DNA of 64,000 bases, taken from Pseudofabraea citricarpa. Lineage: Eukaryota; Ascomycota; Leotiomycetes; Helotiales; Dermateaceae. Each line of letters opens with the position of its first letter. The first letter of the stretch is position 1. Made by a program: the position numbers and the translations under genes. Shown one piece after another: positions 11,754 to 27,466 of this stretch. The notes under the pieces were generated by a model. The model saw only the letters and a program-made list of their open reading frames with translations. It was not told the origin of the DNA and searched no databases. The stretch is taken from the NCBI GenBank assembly GCA_029641185.1, contig JAPWGK010000004.1, positions 1,612,001 to 1,676,000 of the forward strand, written 5' to 3'.

Positions 11754-14065
11754 CTAGTAATTCTTTCTTTTTTAAGGAATATTAAATTAAATCGTATCTT
11801 ATATAAAGTAATATTATATAAGTATAATATTATAGATAATTATTACTAAGAAAGTATAAGTAACTAAGAAACTAAAGATAAATACTTATAAATACTAAAC
11901 TTATAAATATAAGAAATATAAATAAGAAAATACTTAATATAAAGAAATAATCTATTAAATAAGTATAAGAAAAATATTATATAATATTAGTAAGCTATAT
12001 ACTAGGATTCTAGAGGATAATTTTAGCTTAGGTAAACTATTAACTTTATCTCTTAATAAATAAAGTAAATAATTATATAAATTAATATTTAGTAGTTATA
12101 AATTATCTTAGAAGTTAAGTAAATTACTTCGTACTAAGTAAATTACTACTTAAGTAGCTACCTAGCCTCCTTATAATTATAAATACCTAGGAATTTTTTT
12201 CTACTTAACTTTCTTCTTTCTTTCCTATTAATAACTAAACTTTATTTCTTTTTTCTTTTTACTTATAACTAATTATCTACTTTTCTTTTTTTTCTTCTTT
12301 CTCTCTAACTTTATATATATTACTTTTATATTATATATCCTTACCTTTAGTATATTTTAGGTTATTAACTTAGTCTTATAAAAAGTATAATATCTAATTA
12401 TAGAGAGGATTATAATCTTCTTAATATAATTAATTAGGATAATTTTAATAACTTTATCCTAGAAGTATAAGATTATATATTTAATATATATAATAAAAGA
12501 GTAATACGAGTTTATTCCTAGTACTCTTAGCTACTTATTATTTATTATATTATTATTATTTATTATTTAGCTAAATCTAATTATCCCTTTTAGTAATATT
12601 AGCTCTAAGGATAATTATATAAAGCTATTATCCTTATTATACCTAAAAGGTATAATTTACTTAGTATATATATTAATTAAACTTATCCTTAATATATTCT
12701 TAGTCTTCTAGTTTAATCTTTAGAAAAAGTAGATTATTTATAAATAAACTAATAGTATATTATATATATTCCTAGTAGTTATTATAAGCCTTACTTTTTA
12801 TCTTATTATACGTACGAACTTAAGATTAATAATAAAATATATAAAAGATATCTAGTAAGTTAATCTAGTTATTATTATAAGTATTATAAGTTTATTTTAT
12901 AAATAATTCTTTTATATTTTATAATTAATTAACTTTAGATAATAATTTCTTTTTTATTAGGTTTATAAGCTATAATAAATCTATATAATATTCCTTATTA
13001 AGATCTTTCTAGTAGATATTATTTTAGTATTTATAAATACTTTAGTTTTACTCCTCTTATTATTATTAAATAAATAAAAGTTATAACTACCTAATAATAA
13101 TTATATTAAGAAGCTTATTATATTACTCTTACTTAGTTAGCTACTAAAGAAAATAATTCTCCTTATAGCTTAGTTCGTATATACTCTAGTAATAGGAATA
13201 TTATTAACTTTATAAATACTTAGATTAATTTAGAGAATAATAATAATATTAATTATTAATCTAATAGTTCTAATAATAATAATAATAGTAGTAATCTTAG
13301 TTACGCTTTAAGTAGCTCTTATAATAATACTAGTAATAATAATAAAAGTAATAATAAAACTAATACTAATATTATTTTACCTTAGTTTTTTTTCTTTTTA
13401 CTTAGCTTTTTATTTTTATATAAAAAATAATATCTATTTATTTTTCCTAATTTTAAATAATTAAATATTTAAATAAATAACTAAAAAATAAATAAAAATA
13501 AATTCTAAAAATAAAATTAATATAATAATATATAAAAATTCTTATCCTCTAGTTATTTTTCTTCTTTTTTAATTTACTTATTAATTCGTACAAAGATCTT
13601 ATTATTATTAAGAAACTTTTTAAGAGTATTATTAGCTTTCTTCTTTATTATAATATTAGCTAAATTATTAAGTTTATTTATCTAATAAACTTTTATAAGC
13701 TTTTTTCTCTTATATAATTAATATAATATTATAATATTAATTATTAGATATTTCTCCTTAGTAGTTCTAAGTTTTATAAGGTATTCGTATAATAAATACG
13801 AATTAATATATATAATTATAAGTCTTAGTAAAAGGTTTAATTATAATATTATTTTATTAATTATACTACTAATAATAATAATAATATTAACTCTTATTAT
13901 TATATTATAAATTTCTAATACGAGTATACTTCTTATAACTCTCTTATTTTTTATATTATTCTAGTAGATTATATTTCCTCTAAGAGTAAACTTATTCGGT
14001 TCGTATATAAATAAAAGAATTATTAAATCTTATTTTATTATTATTTAGGATTTAATTACTAGTAA
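11754..14065 (-). other. Copia-1 copy A 3' region after RT
   Basis: Internal DNA between the RT relic and the 3' LTR, matched by 26322-27279 plus 34447-35793 in B, 51545-53857 in E and the distal half of D. It should hold RNase H and the 3' untranslated region. I could not place RNase H motifs confidently. Short T/C tracts at 12190-12310 are shared by all copies. No intact ORF. Confidence 0.55.
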
Positions 14066-14104
14066 AATAATAAACCTAAGTTAAAAACTTAGGTTCTTAT
14101 TATT
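14066..14104. repeat. Inverted repeat (hairpin) in Copia-1 copy A
   Basis: AAACCTAAGTT and its reverse complement face each other across a few A residues, with partly matching AATAAT/ATTATT outer arms. The same hairpin occurs in B (35794-35832), E (53858-53896) and D (60250-60288). Confidence 0.7.
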
Positions 14105-16420
14105 TATAAATAACTTATCTATAAATATAAATAACTTTATATAAGATAAGTTAAAAAGAATATAATAAATCTCTTAATCTAAGTTATTTATTTATTACTT
14201 TAAATAAATATTTAACTTTATAATTTTTATAAGAATTAACTTCTAGTATTAAGTAATAATAAAAAGATTAAAAGTAACTTTAGATTAATAAATACTTATT
14301 ATATATATATCTTAGGTATACTACTATTAGTAATCCTTCTAACTAGAAGGTAAATCTAGATTAATAAGTTATATCTTTTTATCTTACCCCTTTTAGAATA
14401 ATAATAAGAAATTATTACGATTTTATTAAAAGATATATTTATTAAATATTAGAGATATTTTATATATAAATATTTCTAATAATTTTACTAAGAAGTTAGT
14501 CTTTTTTAATTTCTTTTCCTCTTAGTTAATAAATATATTATTACCTAAGATTAATATATTATTAGTTTATATACCTATAATTCTAAAAGCTTTAGAGTTA
14601 AAAATAAGTAAGTATAAATTATATATAAATATTTATATTTATAATTAATTAATATAATACTTATAATATATTATCTACTAATATATACTTATCTCTAGAA
14701 TATTATATAATAGCTTTCTTATTATTATAATTATATCTTTTAGGTATTAGTATTAGATCTCTTTTAGTAAATACGTAAGGATCTAATAAGCTAAATTTAT
14801 AATAAACTAAATATATACTTAGATAATATTATAATAATAAAAGATATATTTATATAAATTAAATAAGATAATAAAAGTAATAAATAAATATTAGCTTATT
14901 CTTTAGATTATTAGTAACTAAGTTAATATAAACTACTTTCTTATATTATTATAAGCTTAAATAATATAATAAGTCTTTTTATATAAAGTTATTATTTTTT
15001 TTCCTTTTATTTTATATATTAACTAGAAGTTAAAAATCCTTCCTTTATATTATTATAAATTAAATCTAATAAATTCGAAAATATTATTTATAATTAATCC
15101 TTTAACTTTCTTCCTAATAAATTCCTTAAACGATTACCTAAGTATTATAATAATACCTAACTCCTAAAGTTATCTTAAAAGCTTAAGGTTATTAACCTTC
15201 TTATAAGTTAGATATACTAATAATATTATTTATCTTATATTACTTATACTTTATATAAGCTAGGATAACTTATTAAAAGAATATTATATATAAGAAAATA
15301 AAAATTAGACTATAAAATTCTTATTAGACTTTTTATTATTATAAGAAATTCTTTTATTAAAAGAACGAATTAATTTTTATAATAATATAACTATTAGTAT
15401 AAATCTTAGTTATATAAGTATTATACGGATTTACTTAGTCTAGGTAATATCTTTTAATACTTATAACTTTATTCTCTAGTTATTTTTTACTCTTAATATA
15501 AGTTTTATAAGATTCTTATAATTAACTTCTTAGGGTTAATTATCCTATAACTTTAAGTTAAAAGGTTTTATAATAATTAAATAAAAATTTATTAGATTAT
15601 AAGATATATTAATAATATAAGTTTTACTTATAATATTAATTAACTTATATAATCTTTTTTAACCTTATTTTTCTCTTTATATTAGGATATCTGATTATAA
15701 TAATAATAATACTACTAAGTTCGTATAAGGGTTATTTTATATAGTTAATATTTCTTTAATTAATTACTAGACGTAAAAGTATTTAATTTCTTATATTATT
15801 AGGTTTATTACTTTCTTATATTTTATTATAAATATAACTAAGGTATTATTCTAGCTTATTCTTAGGTAAATACTAAAAACAAGTAATATAAATACTAGTT
15901 TATTAGGTCTTATAAAATTATTAATAGCTTTTATAGTTATTTAAAAAATAATATTCTTATTAATATATTTATCTTTTAATTTTATATAAAGTATTTTATA
16001 TATATATTATAAAAATATATAATATCTTTTTATTTTTCTAATATTATTATAAGCTTTTATAAAAACTTTCTTAGTCTTAGTTATTATTATTAATATATTT
16101 TATTAAAACTTAGATATTATAAAATTTATATTAATATTATATATAAAGAAATCTAATAGACTAAGATATATATTAATTTATAATATATAAAATATATTTT
16201 ATATAATTTTTACTTTTATATTTTTTAGAAATTTTATTATATTAAATAATATTATTTTATTAATTATATATATTACTAGTTTTTTATCTAAATATATAAT
16301 ATTAATTACTACTAAATAATTAAAATTTATATCTTTCTTAATAATAAATTTAAATCGCCCTAGTAATTTAGAATAAATTTAATAATACTTATAAAACTTT
16401 ATAAGATTCTTAAGTATTAG
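14100..16420 (-). pseudogene. Copia-1 copy A integrase and reverse transcriptase relic
   Basis: Minus-strand relic. Integrase core lies at about 16357-15941: the alignment to copy D shows the DD35E residues changed to Asn, Asn and Lys. RT lies at about 15150-14300 with its catalytic TDD box at 14558-14566 now Thr-Asn-Asn. RT motifs of this type, in which the box reads QTDDT, occur in a group of fungal Ty1/copia polyproteins. Stops are TAA/TAG. The region between (about 15900-15200) is the hydrophilic linker of the polyprotein. Confidence 0.82.
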
Positions 16421-19492
<3,072 letters not shown>

Positions 19493-19701
19493 TATTAGTA
19501 TAATTATCTTATAGTTATATATATATACAAATAATATATATATAATTATAAATATATATTAATACTTAGTTAATTAATTAGTTAATCTATCTATAAATAT
19601 ATTAACTTATATATAATATATTATTTATACGAAGTACTAAGACCTAACTAAATACTTGTAACTTAAGAGATACGAGTAAAAAGTATATAATCCTCCTAAT
19701 A
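19493..19701 (-). repeat. Copia-1 copy A 5' LTR (209 bp)
   Basis: Starts TATTAGTATAATTATC and ends ATCCTCCTAATA on the plus strand. Same length as the left LTR and differing from it by transitions, including a rare unmutated CA near 19526. Confidence 0.93.
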
Positions 19702-19706
19702 ATTAT

Positions 19707-20807
19707 ATTCTTAGATAAATCTAATTATAAGAATATAATTATAAGATATAAAAAAGTAAATTAGAAGGTTTAAGAAAATAAAAAGATTTAAAAGAAATTA
19801 GCTTAATTTATAATAAATATTTCTAAGAAATCTTTTATTTTAAGTAAATTTATTAATAAAAAGAAATTAATTAATTTTACTCTTAAGATAATTAAACTAA
19901 GACTTTCTAAGAAAGAGAAATAAAAATTATTAAAAGAAAAAGCTTATTTCTATTATTATAAGTAAAAATATAAAGCTAAGAATTATTTATATAAAAAAGC
20001 TACTAAGATTATTATAATAAAATTCTTAAAAAAAACTATTAAGTTAAAAAATAAAAAGCTTTAAGAGAAATTATATCTTAAGATATAAAAGAAAAAATTC
20101 CTCTAAAAATTAATATTATTAGATTATTTCTAGGACTAAAGAATAATATCTTTTTTATATTATAATATAAAATAAAAAAAATAAAAATATTTTTTTTTAT
20201 ATTAATTAATACTAAATATCTTAGTAAAAATTTTATAAATAAATCATTTATATAATAAATATCTTAAATTAAATAAATTAAACTAATAAAATTATAATAC
20301 CTAAAATCTTTTATTAGATTTAATAATAAAAAAATATCTTTTATTAAATATAAAATCCTAGTTAGCTTTAAAGTTAATTAAAAATAAAAATTACTAAATT
20401 TCTTCTAGGTTATAAAACTTAAAAAATATAATATAATACTTAGGAAAGCTTAAATATTTTTATAAAATATACTATTAGATATAATAAAAAATAAAGTTAT
20501 ATTTAATATAAGAGATTCTAAAAAATTACTAAAAATTTAAATACTAAGTTTTATTTTTCCTTATATAAATAAGAAAAAAAATTTATATATTTATAAAAAA
20601 ATAATTAAAATTACTAAGATCTTAAAAAGAAATAAAATAAAAGAATTTTCTAATATATCTTTAATCTTTCTAGAAATCTCTAAAAACCTAAAATAATTAA
20701 TTAAAGAAAAAATCCCTAAAAGTTCTAAAAAAAAAAAAAAAAAATATAAAAAGAAATTAAAACCTAGATATATAAAAGAAAAAATTATATAAAAAATTAA
20801 AGAAATA
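19707..20807 (+). pseudogene. Gypsy-1 copy Y gag and protease relic, second part
   Basis: Continues gag after the copy A insertion. The CCHC knuckle is at 19945-19986 with its four ligands changed to Tyr. The protease active-site triplet is at 20208-20216 and reads Asn-Thr-Lys instead of Asp-Thr-Gly. The segment runs through the point (about 20808) where copy Y itself inserted into copy X. Confidence 0.82.
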
Positions 20808-22520
20808 AGATAAAAAACTAAATAAAAAAAAGTTAACTTATTAAAATAAAAACTTTTATATATTAATATTCTTAGATTTAAAAGAAAAATAAGATAAAAA
20901 AAAATAATAATATTTATTATTTTTCTAAAGAATATTATTAAATAATAATAGAAAAATATTAAAAAAGAAATTAATATTAAGAAATATTTCCTAAAAGAAT
21001 TATAAGACTTAATTAAGATATTCTTAAAAAAAATTATAAATTAGTTATTATTATATAAAAGTTATAATTATTATATTAAACTTATAAGAAAAATAAATCT
21101 TAGATATATTCTTTTATATAAAATATCTTAAAAGAAACTTAAACTTATTAAAACTTATATTAAAAAATAATTAGTAAAAAGCTTTATTAATATAAGTAAG
21201 ATATTTTATTTATTATTAATTCTTTTTATATAAAAGCTTAGAAAAGAATTAAGATTTTATATTAATTATAAAAAGCTAAATATAATTATAAAAAAGAATA
21301 AATATCTTTTACTTTTAATAAATAAGATTCTAATAAAAATAAAAAAAACTAAGTTTTTATTAAAGCTAGATATTAGATATATTTTTAATAAAATTAAATT
21401 TTAAACTAAAAAGAATAAAAAGCTTATTATTTTTTATATTAAATAAAACTTATATAAATATAAGATATTTCCTTTTAGATTAATTAATAAACTTTTAATA
21501 TTTTAGAACTTTATAAATAAAATATTTTAGAAATATTTTAATAATTTTATTTTATCTTATATTAATAATATTTATATTTATACTAATAAAACTAAAGAAA
21601 AATATATAAAATATATTAGAAAAATTTTAATTAAATTATAAGAGATAAAACTTTAAGTAAATATTAAGAAATATATTTTTTACTAAGATAAAATTAAGTT
21701 TTTAGGATTAATTATTAGTATAAAAAATATCTAAGAACTTAAAAGATATATAAAATTTTATTAGATTTATAAACTTTTATAAAAGATTTATTAAGAATTA
21801 TTCTAGGATATTTTCTCTAATTAATAACTTAAGTAAAAAAAAAAAGAAAATAAAAGATTTTAATTAAAATAATAAATACTAGAACGCTTTTAAAAAACTA
21901 AAAAAAGTAATTATCTTAATATTAATACTTATATATTTTAATAAAAATAAATAATATATTATAAAATATAATTTATTTAATTATATTAATATAAGAATAT
22001 TATTATAATATAAAAAAGATAAACTCTTATATCTTATAATATTTTTTTCTAAAAGACTTTTATTAGCTAAATATAATTATAAAATTTATAATAAAAAACT
22101 TTTAGTAATAATTAAATATTTTAAGAAATAAAAACCTAAATTTTAAGAAATAAACTTACTAGTATAAGTATTCTTAGATTATAAGACTTTAGAATATTTT
22201 ATAATTACTAAGAAATTAATAAGAAGATAAATTAAATAAATAAAATTCTTATTAGAATTTAATTTCTAAATTATTTATAAATTAGAAAAATAAAATAAGA
22301 AAGTAAATATTTTAATTAAAAGATCTTAAGATAAATTATAAGATAAATTAAACGATTAATAAAAAAAATAAATATAAATTATTTTTTTTAAAAGTAAAAT
22401 TAATAAAAAAAAAACTCTAGAAATATTTAACTTATATTTTTAAGTTATAAAAATAAAATAAATAATTTCTAAGTATATTTAGAAGAAATAAAAGAATAAT
22501 TAATTTTACTAAGAAACTCT
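20808..22520 (+). pseudogene. Gypsy-1 copy Y reverse transcriptase and RNase H relic
   Basis: Plus-strand Ty3/gypsy RT. Recognisable steps are the LRFxVDYRxLN-type box near 21245 and the LLKLDI-type box near 21360, a PFGL-type segment near 21470, and the catalytic YVDD box at 21558-21569, now Tyr-Ile-Asn-Asn. RNase H follows to about 22350. A 47-bp deletion relative to copy X lies near 21727 and shifts the frame; it is one of few indels between copies. Stops are otherwise TAA/TAG. Confidence 0.88.
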
Positions 22521-23978
22521 TAAAGTTTTAAGAGATAATAAACTAGTAAAAAATATTTTTAAGTTATATTATAAAAATTAAAATAATATTTTATTTTATA
22601 AAAACCGAGTTTAGATTTTAGAAGCTTATAAAATAAAATTAATTTAGAAAATATATAAAAAACTTATAATTAAATATTTTAGCTAAGGAAAAATATTAAT
22701 TCTTTTATAAGATAATTATATCTAGAAAAATATAAATAAAAATCTTAATTAATATATTAGAAATTATTATATTTATAGAAAATCTAAACTAAATAATATT
22801 ATTTACTAAGAATATCTAGAGTTATTATTAATATTAGATAAATCTTAGAGTTATATATTTATAAATTTTATAATTAAACTTTTAGAAAGTAATAAATTTA
22901 ATATTATCTTAGTTATAATTTATAAATTATTAAAAGAAAGATATTATATTTTTTATAAATATAAAGATAAAAAAATAAATATAAAAGAAATTATTAAATT
23001 ATTTCTAAAAAATATATAAAAATATTATAAATTACTTATAACTTATATCTTTAATAAAGATTTTTAATTTATAAGTAAGATATAAAAAAAGTTTTATAAG
23101 ATATTAGGAATTAATATTTAATTATTTATTATAATATATCTAAAAATAAATAGCTAAATAAAAAGAATAAATATAAAAATAAAATATTATCTAAGAGCTT
23201 ATATTAATTACTTATAAGATAACTAAAATTAAATCCTATTAATAATAAAATTTATAAGAAATAAATATTAATTTATAAGTATAAAAATTATATTATTTTT
23301 TATAAATAAAAAATATAAACTAAAAATAAATTTTAACTAAGAAAATATAAAAATTAATTAATTATAACTAATAAAAAGTAAATTAAATAAAAAATAAGTA
23401 ATAAAATTTATAAAAAAAATAAAAGATACTTAGAAATTTATATATAAAAAAATAACTTAGTCCTAAAATAAAATAAAAAAATACGTAAATAAGAAATAAT
23501 TACTAATATTAAATTATAAACTAAAAGATAAAATTTATATTTTAATAAAAAATATCTAAATATAAAAATCTTTAAGAAAGCTAAAATATAAGAATAAAAG
23601 ATCTTATAAGATTAAGAAAAAAATTAAACTAAGCTTTTATAAAATAAAATTATTACTAGGACTTAAAATTTATCTTATATTTTACTTTAATTTATTATAT
23701 AAAAACCTAAATAATTTATTACTAGGATAAAAAGAAATTAAATCTTTATTAATTAATATAAAAAAAAAAAAAAAATAAGAAATAAAAGATATTAAAAATA
23801 TAAAAATAATTAAAAGAAAAGTTTTCTATAAAATTAAATAAATATAATAATTATTAGATCTAAAGTAATATCTAATAGAAAATTTTAAGAATATATAAGA
23901 AATTCTAAGAGATTTTTACTTTAGATATCTAGATAAACCTTATTTAATATAAAAATTAAACGCTTAAAAAGAAAATAA
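22521..23978 (+). pseudogene. Gypsy-1 copy Y integrase and chromodomain relic
   Basis: Plus-strand integrase: a zinc-finger region near 22720-22790 with Cys now Tyr, then the core starting with a SMDFI-type box whose aspartate (22864-22866) is now Asn, and later the QFISKMW-type and ER-V-Q-type boxes with further loss of catalytic residues. At about 23790-23940 the frame matches a chromodomain, including the FYxVKWxGY-like core and a final DKP-type tail, with Trp changed to stop. The chromodomain would have read methylated histone H3 and steered integration. A purine tract at 23963-23978 precedes the 3' LTR. Confidence 0.85.
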
Positions 23979-24325
23979 TATTATAATTTTTATATAAGTT
24001 ACTTAAGATATATATTATATATTTACTTCTTTTATATATATTTTATTTATCTTATATTATAACTTATTAATCTAGATTATATAATTAGAAATTTACTAAG
24101 TAAAATAAATTATATATAACTTATCTTATATATTTATTTACCTAAGAATATATATAATAAAGAATACTTAGAAAATAAATACTAGTATAATAAAAAAAAT
24201 TACTTATAATTAGCTTCTTATATTTTCTTTTCTTTTTTTTCTTTTTCTCTTCTTATACTTAGATCTTTTATTATTAATTAGTTATATTAATCTCTTATTT
24301 ACTTTATATTTTATATATTATAATA
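23979..24325 (+). repeat. Gypsy-1 copy Y 3' LTR (347 bp)
   Basis: Starts TATTATAATTTTTATATAAG and ends TATTATAATA. It is preceded by a purine-rich polypurine-tract candidate and followed by ATAAG (24326-24330), the right-hand target-site duplication. Confidence 0.93.
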
Positions 24326-24330
24326 ATAAG

Positions 24331-26112
24331 ATAAAAGATTAAATAAAAAAAGATAAATTTACTAAAATAAAAACTTTTATATATTAATATTCTTAGATTT
24401 AGAAAAAAAATAAAATAAAAAAAAGTAATAATATTTATTATTTTTCTAAAGAATATTATTAAATAATAATAAAGAAATACTAAAAAAGAAGTTAATATTA
24501 AGAAATATTTCCTAAAAAAACTATAAAACTTAATTAAAATATTCTTAAAAAAAATTATAAACTAATTATTATTATATAAGAGTTATAATTATTATATTAA
24601 ACTTATAAGAGAAATAAATCTTAGATATATTTTTTTATATAAGATATTTTAAAAGAAACTTAAATTTATTAGAGCTTATATTAAAAAGTAATTAATAAAA
24701 AGTTTTATTAATATAAGTAAAATATTTTATTTATTATTAATTCTTTTTATATAAAAGCCTAAAGAAAAATTAAAATTTTATATTAATTATAAAAAGCTAA
24801 ATATAATTATAAAAAAAAAAAAATATCTTTTACTTTTAATAAATAAAATTCTAGTAAAAATAAGAAAAACTAAGTTTTTATTAAAACTAGATATTAAATA
24901 TACTTTTAATAAAATTAGATTTTAAACTAAAAAAAATAAAAAACTTATTATTTTTTATATTAAATAAAACTTATATAAATATAAGATATTTTCTTTTAGA
25001 TTAACTAATAAACCTTTAATATTTTAGAATTTTATAAATAAAATATTCTAAGAATATTCTAATAATTTTATTTTATCTTATATTAATAATATTTATATTT
25101 ATACTAATAAAACTAGAGAAAAATATATAAAATATATTAAAAATTTTTTAATTAAATTATAAGAAATAAGATTTTAAGTAAATATTAAGAAATATATTTT
25201 TTACTAAGATAAAATTAAGTTCTTAGGATTAATTATTAGTATAAAAAGAATTAAAATAAACCCTAATAAGATTAAAGATATTTAAGAATAAGAAATATCT
25301 AAAAACTTAAGAGATATATAAAATTTTATTAGATTTATAAACTTTTATAAAAGATTTATTAAGAATTATTTTAGGATATTCTTTTTAATTAATAACCTAA
25401 GTAAAAAAGAAAAGAAAATAAAAGATTTTAATTAAAATAATAAATACTAGAATACTTTTAAAAAACTAAAAAAAATAATTACCTTAATATTAATACTTAT
25501 ATATTTTAATAAAAATAAATAATATATTATAAAATATAATTTATTTAATTATATTAATATAAGAATATTATCTTAATATAAAAAAAATAAACTTTTATAT
25601 CTTATAATATTTTTTTCTAAAAAACTTTTATTAGCTAAATATAATTATAAAATCTATAATAAGAAACTCTTAGTAATAATTAAATATTTTAAGAAATAAA
25701 AACCTAAATTTTAAGAAATAAATTTATTAATATAAATATTCTTAGATTATAAAACTCTAGAATATTTTATAATTACTAAGAAACTAATAAGAAAATAAGC
25801 TAAATAAATAAAATTCTTATTAGAATTTAACTTCTAGATTATTTATAAACTAGGAAAATAAAATAAGAAAATAAATATTTTAACTAAAAGATCTTAAGAT
25901 AAATTATAAGATAAATTAAATAATTAATAAAAAGAATAAATATAAATTATTTTTTCTAAAAATAAAATTAATAAAAAAGAAATTTTAGAAATATTTAACT
26001 TATATATTTAGATTATAAAAATAAAATAAATAATTCCTAAGTATATTTAAAAGAAATAAAAAAATAATTAGTTTTACTAAGAAACTCTTAAAACTTTAGG
26101 AAATAATAAACT
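24331..26112 (+). pseudogene. Gypsy-1 copy X reverse transcriptase and RNase H relic
   Basis: Second surviving piece of X, collinear with 20809-22530 of Y. The RT catalytic box lies at 25079-25090 and reads Tyr-Ile-Asn-Asn. The 47 bp at 25248-25294 are present here and missing in Y. RNase H follows. The piece ends at AAACT (26108-26112), the target of copy B, and reading continues at 41203. Confidence 0.86.
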
Positions 26113-26321
26113 TATTAGTATAATTATCTTATAATTATATATATATATAAATAATATATATATAATTACGAATATATATTAATACTTAGTTAATTAATTA
26201 GTTAATTTATTTACGAATATATTAACTTATATATAATATATTATTCGTATAAAATACTAAAACCTAACTAAATACTTATAACTTAAGAGATATAAGTAAA
26301 AAATATATAATCCTCTTAATA
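26113..26321 (-). repeat. Copia-1 copy B 3' LTR (209 bp)
   Basis: Starts TATTAGTATAATTATC and ends TCCTCTTAATA; preceded by the AAACT target duplication. Confidence 0.93.
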
Positions 26322-27279
26322 CTAATAACTTTTTTTTTTTTAAGGAATATTAAATTAAATCGTATCTTATATAAAGTAATATTATATAAGTATAATATTA
26401 TAGATAATTATTATTAAGAAAATATAAGTAATTAAGAAACTAAAAATAAATACTTATAAATATTAAACTTATAAATATAAGAAATATAAATAAAAAAATA
26501 CTTAATATAAAGAAATAATCTACTAAATAAATATAAGAAAAATATTATATAATATTAGTAAGTCGCGTACTAGGGTTCTAAAAAGTAATTCTAACTTAGG
26601 TAGATTATTAATTTTATCTCTTAATAGATAAAGCGAATAATTATATAAATTAATATTTAATAATTATAAATTATCTTAAAAGTTAAGTAAATTATTTTAT
26701 ACTAAGTAAATTATTACTTAAGTAATTACCTAGTCTTCTTATAATTATAAATACCTAGGAATTTTTTATTTAACCTTTTTTTTTCTTTCTTATTTATAAT
26801 TAAACTTTATTTTTTTTTTCTTCTTACTTATAATTAATTATTTATCTTTCTTCTTTTTTTTCTCTTTTTTTAACTTCGTATATATTACTTTTATATTATA
26901 TATTTTTATCTTTAGTATATTTTAGGTTATTAACTTAGTCTTATAAAAAGTATAATATCTAATTATAAAAAGGATTATAACTTTTTTAATATAATTAATT
27001 AAAATAATTTTAATAACTTTATCCTAGAAATATAAGATTATACGTTTAATATATATAATAAAAGAATAATATAAGTTTATCTCTAGTATTTTTAGTTACT
27101 TATTATTTATTATATTATTATTATTTATTATTTAGCTAAATTTAATTATCTTTTTTAGTAATATTAGTTCTAAGAATAATTATATAAAGCTATTATTCTT
27201 ATTATACCTAGAAGATATAATTTACTTAGTATATATATTAATTAGACTTATTTTTAATATATTCTTAGTCTTTTAGTTT
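26322..27279 (-). other. Copia-1 copy B 3' internal region, distal part
   Basis: Collinear with 11754-12718 of copy A. No intact ORF. It ends at AGTCT (27280-27284), the target of Gypsy-2, and continues at 34447. Confidence 0.8.
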
Positions 27280-27284
27280 AGTCT
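27280..27284. repeat. Target-site duplication of Gypsy-2 (left)
   Basis: AGTCT, repeated exactly at 34442-34446. Joining across the element restores the uninterrupted Copia-1 sequence seen at 12715-12730. Confidence 0.95.
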
Positions 27285-27466
27285 TATAAGGGTAATTATA
27301 AGTAGAATATTATAATATCGTAATATAATTTATCTCTAAGGAAGAAAAAAGAATTTACCCTTAAAATATATATATAAGCTAGACGTAGCCCGATTACCAG
27401 GCGACGTTATAATAATAACACGTACGCTAGCTAACTAATTAGTTAGATAATAAAACCGCTATTATA
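27285..27466 (-). repeat. Gypsy-2 3' LTR (182 bp)
   Basis: Plus-strand ends TATAAGGGTAATTATAAG and CCGCTATTATA, originally TG...CA. A pyrimidine run at 27470-27477 just inside it is, on the minus strand, a purine-rich polypurine-tract candidate. Confidence 0.95.
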
